DNA of 11,155 nt from Verrucomicrobiales bacterium (GTDB taxonomy: Bacteria; Verrucomicrobiota; Verrucomicrobiia; Verrucomicrobiales; DEV007): the NCBI GenBank assembly GCA_022424805.1, contig JAKMGR010000679.1, positions 1 to 11,155 on the forward strand. Direction: 5' to 3'. Position numbers and translations under genes: made by a program. The notes beneath the pieces were generated by a model. The model was not told the DNA's origin. It made no database searches and saw only the letters and a program-made list of their open reading frames with translations. Position 1 is the stretch's first letter; each line of letters begins with the position of its first letter. Shown here piece by piece: positions 6,120 to 11,155 of the stretch.

Positions 6120-7199
6120 TCACATCATCTCCCCTGCCTGCAGAACCGCCTCGTGAGTCGCTACATCGTGAGCGGCATCCCAAGCCAGCTTCTTCTCTCC
6201 CCGAATGATTTTGGCAAGATCAAGAAACTCAGCGTCGTAGCGGCCCGAGGGGCGTTCAAATTCGATATCCTGGTATCCCTTCTTGAAGTCACCTCGCGGG
6301 CGATCGAGTCCAAGGCGACCTTTAGGCTGCGGCTCAAGGGGGCGAATTTCAAAAGTTCCCTCTGTTCCCGTAATCGAAAACTGACGACGCGCTCCTCCCA
6401 TCGGGTCAATGTGATTGCAGCGTATCGTCGCAATCGCTTTCGGATAATCAAATACTGCCATCTGATTGTCGGCAAAGGTGTCCTTGTCAGGAAAGGTCCT
6501 TCTCGTGTGCGCCGTGACCTTTTCAGGTTCACCCAGCAAGGATACGACTTGATCAATGAGGTGGCAGGCCAACTCAAACATTCCCCCGCCCTCATACTGA
6601 GCCAGCTGCAGCCGGCCAGAGTCATTCATGTATTTTCCAATCATCCCCGATATCTCGGTGATCTCACCGAGCCATCCGTCGCGCACCAGCTGATGCGCAA
6701 ACTCGAAGGCTGGATTATAGCGAAGCATGTATCCCATCTGAATCGTCAGGCCTCGCTCCGTCGCGAGAGCATGCATAGCTTTGCATTGCTCCAGTGACTC
6801 CCCTGCCGGCTTATCGAGATGAATGTGCAAGCCCGCCTTTAGCACCCGCATCGCTGTCGGCACAAGATTAGCAATATCCGTTTCAACAGCGACAGCCTTG
6901 AGCTCTTCCGTAGAGAGCAACTCTTCCTCGCTCATCCAGGGCAATCCGGCATAGGGCTTCTTTTGCTCCATCTCCTTGCGCCGCTCTGCATCCGGCTCGA
7001 CCAGACCGACAAACTCGAAGGTTTCCGGAAACTTGAGAATCGCATCCAGCTTTCCTGAAGCATGGGGGTGCTTGGTCCCAATCTGACCAATCTTTATGCG
7101 CGGTTTATCTACCGCGAGAAGGCCGGAACTGGCTGCCAGTGAACCAGCAGTGGTGGCGAGAAATTTCCGACGGGAAGATGGTGTTTTTGCGTTATCCAT
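6120..7199 (-). CDS. Gfo/Idh/MocA-family oxidoreductase with Tat signal
   Basis: The 359-residue product starts with a twin-arginine signal (SSRRKFLATTAGSLAASSG, residues 8-26), so it should be folded in the cytosol and exported. An N-terminal Rossmann domain follows (about 35-150). The nucleotide loop is IGQIGTKHPHASG rather than a strict GxGxxG. The family's EKP motif is DKP (129-131, in HIHLDKPAGESLEQC), whose Lys is the usual catalytic residue. The C-terminal alpha/beta domain carries GGGMFELACHLIDQVVSLLG, with His213 as likely active-site partner. Family members oxidise, reduce or eliminate on sugars and inositols using NAD(P), and exported forms are common in Planctomycetes and Verrucomicrobia. 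It lies 37 bases after the sulfatase and is probably the last gene of that operon, acting on the desulfated sugar. No ribosome site is evident. The exact reaction is unknown. Confidence 0.9.
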   Translation of the reverse strand: MDNAKTPSSRRKFLATTAGSLAASSGLLAVDKPRIKIGQIGTKHPHASGKLDAILKFPETFEFVGLVEPDAERRKEMEQKKPYAGLPWMSEEELLSTEELKAVAVETDIANLVPTAMRVLKAGLHIHLDKPAGESLEQCKAMHALATERGLTIQMGYMLRYNPAFEFAHQLVRDGWLGEITEISGMIGKYMNDSGRLQLAQYEGGGMFELACHLIDQVVSLLGEPEKVTAHTRRTFPDKDTFADNQMAVFDYPKAIATIRCNHIDPMGGARRQFSITGTEGTFEIRPLEPQPKGRLGLDRPRGDFKKGYQDIEFERPSGRYDAEFLDLAKIIRGEKKLAWDAAHDVATHEAVLQAGEMM

Positions 7200-7223
7200 T
7201 TTTCAAAAAGCGAAAAGCTAACA

Positions 7224-7245
7224 GGGTCAGGTTCATTTATTGCTT
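7224..7245 (-). repeat. Possible copy of a dispersed intergenic motif (AATAAATGAACCTGACCC)
   Basis: On the minus strand the sulfatase stop codon lies inside AATAAATGAACCTGACCC. From memory, very similar strings ending in ACCTGACCC(C) recur between genes in many planctomycete, verrucomicrobial and other genomes, often near REP-associated Y1 transposases. Only one copy is present here, so repetition cannot be shown from this window. If real, the motif supplies the sulfatase stop codon. Confidence 0.25.
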
Positions 7246-8736
7246 TGCGTCACTATGAACTCTAGGGGTCGGGTTGGCATTTTTTCCAATGGCCCGCTGA
7301 CCGCTTCCTTTTCGATTCATATCACCGAGGTCTGCGCGAGCCGCTTCGGCAAAACCCATGAGTTTTTCGACAATGTCAGGATGAACATCTGCAACATCGT
7401 TCTCACTCGCAATGTCATCAACGACATTAAAGAGCAGTGCCTTTTCTCCGCTGCCATCGTCGCGTCCAAAATGCGGATGATTACGAAAGCTCTCCAGAGG
7501 GACAAAAAGTTTCCAAGGCCCGGATCGCACGGCCTGGAGCTGCGGTCCGTCGTAGTAGAAAAATGCTCCATAAGGACTCTTTGAGTCTGCCTCCCCTTTG
7601 ATCAGCGGCAGAATGTTTTTCCCATCAATCTTCCGGCCCGTCGGCACATCTCCTCCTACGATACCGGCAAAAGTCGGAAGTAGATCCATCGTCGTACACA
7701 ATTCAGCACACTCCGTCCCGGCAGCAATTGTTCCTGGCCACCACATGATGGTTGGCACGCGAAAGGCACCCTCGGCTGTGGTGTATCCTCTCCCGTGAAG
7801 CGGCTGATTTGATCCACGACTGACGTCTCCCGGCGTTCGGTTGATCGGTGCCCCGTTGTCTGATGTCCAGATCACCAGGGTATTTTCGGCGATGCCCAAC
7901 TCGACCAGTTTGTCGAGCAGTTGGCCCTGCGACCAGTCGAGTTCCTCAATCGAATCCCCCCACGGACCATTCTTACTTTTGCCCCGGAACTCGGGACTGG
8001 AAAATGGCTTACTCGTACTCCCGGGCATCGCCTGCGGAAAGTAGAGAAAGAATGGCTTTTCATGATTGTCTTCGATCCACTCCAGCGCTTTCTCGGTATA
8101 TCGTTTTGTCAGCCCATCGCGATCGACCGGCGCTTCGATCACCTTTTCATTTTCCAGCAAAGGCAATGGCGGCCAGGCAAGTCCGCCGAGATTGGGAGCC
8201 TCGGGGTTTTTCTTCATCCGGGCAGCGGCACGCTCTCCTGCCTCCTGCGTCATATCGTCGCTGTAGGGAATTCCGAAGAAATAATCGAAGCCCTGCTGGT
8301 TCGGCATAAACTCCAGTTGATCACCCAGATGCCACTTGCCGATGATCCCAGTCGCATAGCCTGCGTCTTTCAACACTTCTGCGACAGTAACTTCGTCCGG
8401 ATGCAACCCGTAGGGAGAAACCGGCCGGAGAACCCAGCCATCTCGCGGATTATCGTGCATCTGCACGCGCTGGGAGTAGGAACCCGTCATGATGCTGGAG
8501 CGGGATGGCGTGCACACTCCTGCCGTCACACAAAAGTGCGTAAACTTCCGTCCCTCCTTTGCCATCCGATTCAAATGGGGAGTGCGATGGACGGTCGATC
8601 CGAAGGGCTCAATATCGCCGTAGCCGAGATTATCGGTATAGACGACGATGAAGTTTGGCTTGCGATCCGCAGCACTTGCGAACGTATGCAGACCGACTAG
8701 CAAGACAGCTAAGGGAAAAAGTATTCTCGTGTTCAT
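7237..8736 (-). CDS. Secreted sulfatase, arylsulfatase-like variant subfamily
   Basis: This is a type I sulfatase of 499 residues counting from the ATG at 8736. A second ATG at 8757 would add 7 residues; I prefer 8736 because it places the basic start (MNTR) directly before the signal peptide hydrophobic core, with cleavage near ASAA-D. Numbered from 8757, the C-T-P-S-R site (82-86) holds the Cys that becomes formylglycine. GKWHLG (Lys141, His143) and SDNGAP (Asp300, Asn301) are the other active-site motifs. Variations are notable. The usual paired Asp before LGYGD is Asp42-Asn43. The MPH histidine is replaced in AMPGSTSKPF (Gly246). The GGKGTTYEGG lysine region reads HGRGYTTAEG. I believe these mark a subfamily common in Planctomycetes and Verrucomicrobia and are not decay. 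Cleavage of sulfate esters from a glycan in the periplasm or outside the cell is expected. It lies between the propeller and oxidoreductase genes, with 36 bases to the former. Confidence 0.93.
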   Translation of the reverse strand: MNTRILFPLAVLLVGLHTFASAADRKPNFIVVYTDNLGYGDIEPFGSTVHRTPHLNRMAKEGRKFTHFCVTAGVCTPSRSSIMTGSYSQRVQMHDNPRDGWVLRPVSPYGLHPDEVTVAEVLKDAGYATGIIGKWHLGDQLEFMPNQQGFDYFFGIPYSDDMTQEAGERAAARMKKNPEAPNLGGLAWPPLPLLENEKVIEAPVDRDGLTKRYTEKALEWIEDNHEKPFFLYFPQAMPGSTSKPFSSPEFRGKSKNGPWGDSIEELDWSQGQLLDKLVELGIAENTLVIWTSDNGAPINRTPGDVSRGSNQPLHGRGYTTAEGAFRVPTIMWWPGTIAAGTECAELCTTMDLLPTFAGIVGGDVPTGRKIDGKNILPLIKGEADSKSPYGAFFYYDGPQLQAVRSGPWKLFVPLESFRNHPHFGRDDGSGEKALLFNVVDDIASENDVADVHPDIVEKLMGFAEAARADLGDMNRKGSGQRAIGKNANPTPRVHSDAKQ

Positions 8737-8772
8737 TGAGTCATATTTTAGGTTCATGTGTCCTTCGCGATA

Positions 8773-10065
8773 TTACGACTTCATTTTGATGAACAGGATC
8801 TCCGCGTTGTTGATCCATCTCTCCATCAGCTGAATCCGATACCATCCTTCATCGTTTGGCGGATTCACCCGAACGCCCGATCGATCACCTAATTGCTTGA
8901 GATCGTAGTTGCCCCAGGTTTTCCCGAGGTCCGGCGAGACAAGAATTCCGCAATCGGCAGGATCTGCGTTTCCGTAACGGGGAACGACGATCGTGTTTTC
9001 GTGAATCGTCATCACCGCCATTTCCCATTTGGCAGGGAAAAGCAGCTCATGCTTCGACTTGTCGGGAATGTCTTCCGGTTTGCAGCGAAAAATGCCCCGG
9101 TCGTAGACTTCGCGAATCGTCTTCGGACCATTGGCGTCGGCGACCCAGTAGATTTTCCCATCGACAAAATTCATTCCCCCGGTTTTGAAACGAGAGTTGG
9201 CGTCGGAGGAAACGACGACTTTCCAGTCCCAGGTATCGGCGTCAGCATCGTATTTTCCGCGCAACCAATGGCACTCTAGGCCCACACCGATCTTGCGGTT
9301 GATGTCACCGCTGCAGGCATAGAACGCGTTCTCGACTGGATTGTAGGTAACGGAGTGAATGTGTCGGCAAACGACAGGGTTATCAGGATTTCCCACCATT
9401 TCCTCCGGCTTCGCATCCTTGTGATTGAAAGCAGGGTTCTGGCCGAATCCGTAGGCGATCTTGATCGTCTCGCCACCATCGACCGAATAGTAGACATTGG
9501 AAGGAACGGGACCAGTGCCAACGTTGCAGTAGTTGCCCCAGATCAGTATTTCCTTCCCCTTCACATCGAAGGTGTGAATTCCATCGAGGGAATAGAAATA
9601 CCAACCAGGCTTCTCGCCTTCCCGCAGTTTGTGGGGATGATAGGGTTTTCCATCCAGTCCTGTTACAGTAATCTCGCGAATTTCTGAAAGGTCTTCACTT
9701 GCCGAATAAATTTTGCGCTGCGTTGCGAAAATGAGCCGCCCATTTTCGAGAAAGCTACTGAAATGAATGTTCGCCGCATCGGCGAAGTCCGCTTCGTGGA
9801 CCCAGGTTTCCGAATTGTCTTCGGATAGATAGATCTTTCCTGCCCGCGTCCCAAATGACCGACTTCCCCGCTGCGTATCGATCATGGGACCATCGGCAGG
9901 AGCTAGCCTGTAATGAAAGTGTTCAGTTTCTCCGGTATCCCCGCCATCTCCCATCGCGCGTCGCGGAAGCACAGATGGTGCCAGCAGTCCGGCCGTTGCA
10001 AGCGAAGAGGCTGTAAGAAATTGGCGGCGATTCGTGGCGGAGGGAAGGTGGTCTCTCTGACTCAT
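8773..10065 (-). CDS. Tat-exported Asp-box (BNR/sialidase-like) beta-propeller protein
   Basis: The 430-residue product begins with a twin-arginine signal (TNRRQFLTASSLATAGLLA, residues 11-29). The mature part is beta-rich with at least three Asp-box repeats of the S-x-D-x-G-x-T-W type: SEDNSETW (81-88), SVDGGET (194-200) and SPDLGKTW (377-384). Paired glycine and aromatic strands between them suit a six- or seven-bladed propeller. Asp-boxes are structural and occur in sialidases, other glycosidases, lyases and non-enzymatic proteins. I see no confident sialidase Arg triad or FRIP motif, so hydrolase activity is unproven. Conserved-looking RHIHSVTYNPVENAFYACSG (234-253) and CNVGTGPVPSNVYYS (180-194) may line the active face. 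It is the first gene of a probable operon with the sulfatase and oxidoreductase. This suggests that it binds or cleaves a sulfated glycan. The family fold is likely; the activity is not known. Confidence 0.8.
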   Translation of the reverse strand: MSQRDHLPSATNRRQFLTASSLATAGLLAPSVLPRRAMGDGGDTGETEHFHYRLAPADGPMIDTQRGSRSFGTRAGKIYLSEDNSETWVHEADFADAANIHFSSFLENGRLIFATQRKIYSASEDLSEIREITVTGLDGKPYHPHKLREGEKPGWYFYSLDGIHTFDVKGKEILIWGNYCNVGTGPVPSNVYYSVDGGETIKIAYGFGQNPAFNHKDAKPEEMVGNPDNPVVCRHIHSVTYNPVENAFYACSGDINRKIGVGLECHWLRGKYDADADTWDWKVVVSSDANSRFKTGGMNFVDGKIYWVADANGPKTIREVYDRGIFRCKPEDIPDKSKHELLFPAKWEMAVMTIHENTIVVPRYGNADPADCGILVSPDLGKTWGNYDLKQLGDRSGVRVNPPNDEGWYRIQLMERWINNAEILFIKMKS

Positions 10066-10105
10066 GATAGGGAGTCACTGTGAAGAAATCTTCGGCCAGT
10101 GGGAA

Positions 10106-10137
10106 TCCCGCAATCGGGGAGATTGCGCGGGACTATA
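10106..10137 (-). promoter_or_regulatory. -10-like box abutting a strong inverted repeat upstream of the propeller operon
   Basis: On the minus strand TATAGT (plus 10132-10137) matches 5 of 6 bases of the -10 consensus. The inverted repeat TCCCGCAATC (10106-10115) / GATTGCGCGGGA (10121-10132) begins at its edge. The repeat makes 10 pairs with a 2-base bulge around a 5-base loop. A transcript from this -10 would start within the repeat, about 60 bases before the gene. The repeat could be a repressor operator or a 5'-end mRNA hairpin. The -35 region (TTCGGA at 17-base spacing) is poor, which would suit an activated promoter. Confidence 0.4.
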
Positions 10138-10340
10138 TCAACAATCTAAGCCCCTCCGAATTCTCAAAGACTTTCGCTCCGAGGGAGATACTCTCCACTT
10201 TTGGTTTTTCCACCTTCGCGGCGACCATCCGCAACCAAAGGACATTGCTCCGGTTCACATCGTGTAAGTCATCCTAGGGAATGAAGAGTTCGGGATGGGC
10301 GAATCAGAACAGAGCAACAGGCCGTATAGCCAAGCCGTCT

Positions 10341-10380
10341 TCATTCGTCACGCATCGCAACACTCCGCGATGCGAAATGA
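10341..10380. repeat. Inverted repeat, 8-bp perfect stem extended by 5 bp
   Basis: CGCATCGC (10351-10358) and GCGATGCG (10367-10374) are perfect complements around an 8-base spacer. TCATT (10341-10345) and AATGA (10376-10380) pair outside them across an asymmetric bulge of 5 bases against 1. Neither strand shows a T-run afterwards, so this is not a typical terminator. It lies about 90 bases past the small membrane-protein stop and could end that transcript by another route, or be a protein-binding site. Confidence 0.4.
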
Positions 10381-10471
10381 GACCGACACTACCTTGCACG
10401 CCATTCCAGACTTTTCCTTTCGGCTCATCGCCGGTTCGATAGCGCTTCACGAGACGGCTCCACCCTCCGAC

Positions 10472-10585
10472 CTAGCGGTTGATCCACATCACAAAAAACC
10501 AGAAAAGCGGGAAGATGATAAAGAAGGCGATCGGGATCAGCACGATAACCCAGATCGGCATGTCCTGTGGAGTGACTTCGCCCAT
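10472..10585 (-). CDS. Small single-pass membrane protein, 37 residues
   Basis: The ATG at 10585 opens a 37-codon frame ending in TAG at 10472. The product starts with an acidic, polar segment (MGEVTPQDMP), continues with one long hydrophobic helix (IWVIVLIPIAFFIIFPLFWF, about residues 11-30, then FVMW), and ends INR. This is a coherent membrane-peptide layout with a basic C-terminus after the helix, suggesting N-out/C-in topology. It begins 17 bases after the cupin stop on the same strand, so cotranscription is likely. No clear ribosome-binding site precedes it. I recognise no family. Such peptides often act as accessory subunits of membrane complexes or as stress or lipid-associated proteins, but nothing here shows which. 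Support comes from the unbroken frame, its composition and the operon-like spacing. Confidence 0.6.
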   Translation of the reverse strand: MGEVTPQDMPIWVIVLIPIAFFIIFPLFWFFVMWINR

Positions 10586-10602
10586 GGAAACGTCACATGA
10601 CT

Positions 10603-10941
10603 TTACCACGAAATCGGCTCCCGATCTTCGCCACAGCAGCAAGACTCGTCCTCCTCTTCCACCGTCCGAATTGTCAGATATTTCATGGCAGGAGTCAGGT
10701 AGGTGATTTGTGCATAGCGAACTCCGGAGGGAATAAAGACTACCTCACCGGGTCCGCGTTTGATTACCTTACCCCCAAAGCGGTATTCGGCGGAACCTTC
10801 GAGGAGATAAAAAGCCTCCTCCGCGACATGTTCATGCTCGTATGATTCATGAGCTGAGGTATCCGGAATCTCCGTTAGATGAATGTGCATCTTGCGAGCG
10901 CCGTCGCCCCAGCCGAGAAGAGATTGGTAATCGAGACTCAT
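10603..10941 (-). CDS. Small single-domain cupin protein
   Basis: The 112-residue product is one cupin barrel. Motif 1 reads HEHVAEEAFYLLEG, with metal-ligand candidates His36, His38 and Glu42. Motif 2 is GPGEVVFIPSGVRYAQ (63-78), where the usual fourth ligand His is Tyr76, so metal binding may be altered. The tail contains three consecutive cysteines (ESCCCGEDRE, about 99-108), which is unusual for this fold and could bind metal or form disulfides. Small cupins of this type act as sugar or acid isomerases, dioxygenases, or ligand sensors; the activity cannot be chosen from sequence. The start ATG at 10941 is supported by GGTGA six bases ahead (plus 10948-10952). It follows the AraC-family regulator by 45 bases and is followed by the small membrane protein, on the same strand. 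Confidence 0.85.
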   Translation of the reverse strand: MSLDYQSLLGWGDGARKMHIHLTEIPDTSAHESYEHEHVAEEAFYLLEGSAEYRFGGKVIKRGPGEVVFIPSGVRYAQITYLTPAMKYLTIRTVEEEDESCCCGEDREPISW

Positions 10942-10986
10942 ACCTGGTCACCGAAGTCACGTAATCCATCGAAAGTCCAGAGCGCG

Positions 10987-11155
10987 CTAATCCATCTGCT
11001 GCAGATATTGCCTAGGTGTCATTCCCATGAATCGCTGGAACACCAGATTGAGTCGTCGAGGTTCGGAAAAACCGCTTCCTGCCGCCACCTCGCGCAAAAT
11101 CATATTCGGATTGTCTCGCAAAAGGGTTTTCGCTCGCTCCACCCGAATCTCTGAC
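10987..11155 (-). CDS. AraC-family transcriptional regulator, C-terminal part only
   Basis: Only the last 56 codons are inside the window; the gene begins beyond 11155. The visible sequence is the second half of an AraC/XylS DNA-binding domain. It includes the linker helix RVERAKTLLRDNPN, the second helix-turn-helix (ILREVAAGSGFSEPRRLNLV, with the conserved A..GSGFSEP core), and the closing FQRFMGMTPRQYL motif, which matches the family's F..F....G.TP..YR signature. It then ends QQMD and TAG at 10987. The ligand-binding N-terminal domain is not visible, so the inducer is unknown; in similar loci these regulators often sense a sugar. Neighbouring targets could be the cupin directly downstream and the glycan operon further on, but no binding site can be assigned. 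Confidence 0.92.
   Translation of the reverse strand, partial: SEIRVERAKTLLRDNPNMILREVAAGSGFSEPRRLNLVFQRFMGMTPRQYLQQMD

Larger units (their letters stand above)
10066..10471. other. Intergenic region of about 400 bases, no secure gene
   Basis: The stretch lies between the propeller start and the small membrane-protein stop. It holds the candidate promoter and inverted repeat at 10106-10137 and a second inverted repeat at 10341-10380. On the plus strand there are two overlapping short open frames. One starts at GTG 10080 with GGGAG five bases ahead and ends at 10277. The other is open from ATG 10064 to 10267, and its second half (LRILKDFRSEGDTLHFWFFH and on) has coding-like codon choice. They could be halves of one frameshifted gene or chance. 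I do not call either as a gene. Confidence 0.5.

Noticed and set aside
7921..8700. Plus-strand 259-codon open frame antisense to the sulfatase
   Set aside because: It is a mirror of the sulfatase reading frame, and the encoded sequence has no recognisable domain or signal.
10341..10380. Intrinsic terminator after the small membrane-protein gene
   Set aside because: The stem is good, but no T-run follows on either strand.
10295..10600. Plus-strand 101-codon open frame
   Set aside because: Its second half is antisense to the 37-residue membrane peptide and gives a charged low-complexity sequence. Its first half crosses an inverted repeat.
1..11155. CRISPR array, tRNA or rRNA genes, prophage or complete insertion sequence
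   Set aside because: I saw no regularly spaced direct repeats, tRNA-like cloverleaf with T-arm consensus, integrase or transposase frame anywhere in the window.

Overview
This is bacterial chromosomal DNA of moderate GC content with few clear Shine-Dalgarno sites. The combination of a secreted sulfatase, a Tat-exported Gfo/Idh/MocA oxidoreductase, a DUF6498-type membrane protein and a large FtsX-type permease points to the Planctomycetota-Verrucomicrobiota-Chlamydiota group. A marine or aquatic verrucomicrobial lineage is my best guess, but it is an inference from gene style because the window holds no rRNA or other phylogenetic marker. I see no CRISPR array, tRNA, rRNA, integrase or complete transposase.

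Left part (1-5000, all minus strand, read from right to left). The genes are rpmE (ribosomal protein L31), prfA (release factor 1), a hotdog acyl-CoA thioesterase, a five-helix membrane protein, a PaaK-like acyl/aryl-CoA ligase, a LolD/MacB-type ABC ATPase, and the start of its FtsX-type permease, which runs off the left edge. From prfA onward the spacing is tight, ending in a 4-bp stop/start overlap between ligase and ATPase. Two tandem hairpins, the second followed by a T-run, lie between rpmE and prfA. Another imperfect hairpin fills the gap before the ligase. The pairing of acyl activation, acyl-CoA hydrolysis and an ABC transporter suggests handling or export of an acyl or lipid-like compound; the substrate cannot be read from the sequence.

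Middle (5000-6120, plus strand). A DUF6498-type membrane protein diverges from rpmE. It is followed by about 160 bases that can fold into a multibranched RNA-like structure with a mutually exclusive alternative pairing. Next comes a 43-residue ORF that looks like a sulfatase signal peptide joined in frame to a sulfatase C-terminal tail, probably an internal-deletion remnant.

Right part (6120-11155, minus strand). A likely operon encodes a Tat-exported Asp-box (BNR/sialidase-like) beta-propeller, a secreted sulfatase of a variant subfamily, and a Tat-exported Gfo/Idh/MocA oxidoreductase. This would suit degradation of a sulfated glycan outside the cytoplasm. Its leader has a -10-like box directly next to a strong inverted repeat. 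Further upstream is a separate group: the 3' end of an AraC-family regulator, a small cupin, and a 37-residue single-pass membrane protein. About 400 bases without a secure gene lie between the two groups.

The observations most worth following are the structured element at 5840-5927, the sulfatase remnant beside it, and the altered active-site positions in the intact sulfatase. None of them proves a new system.
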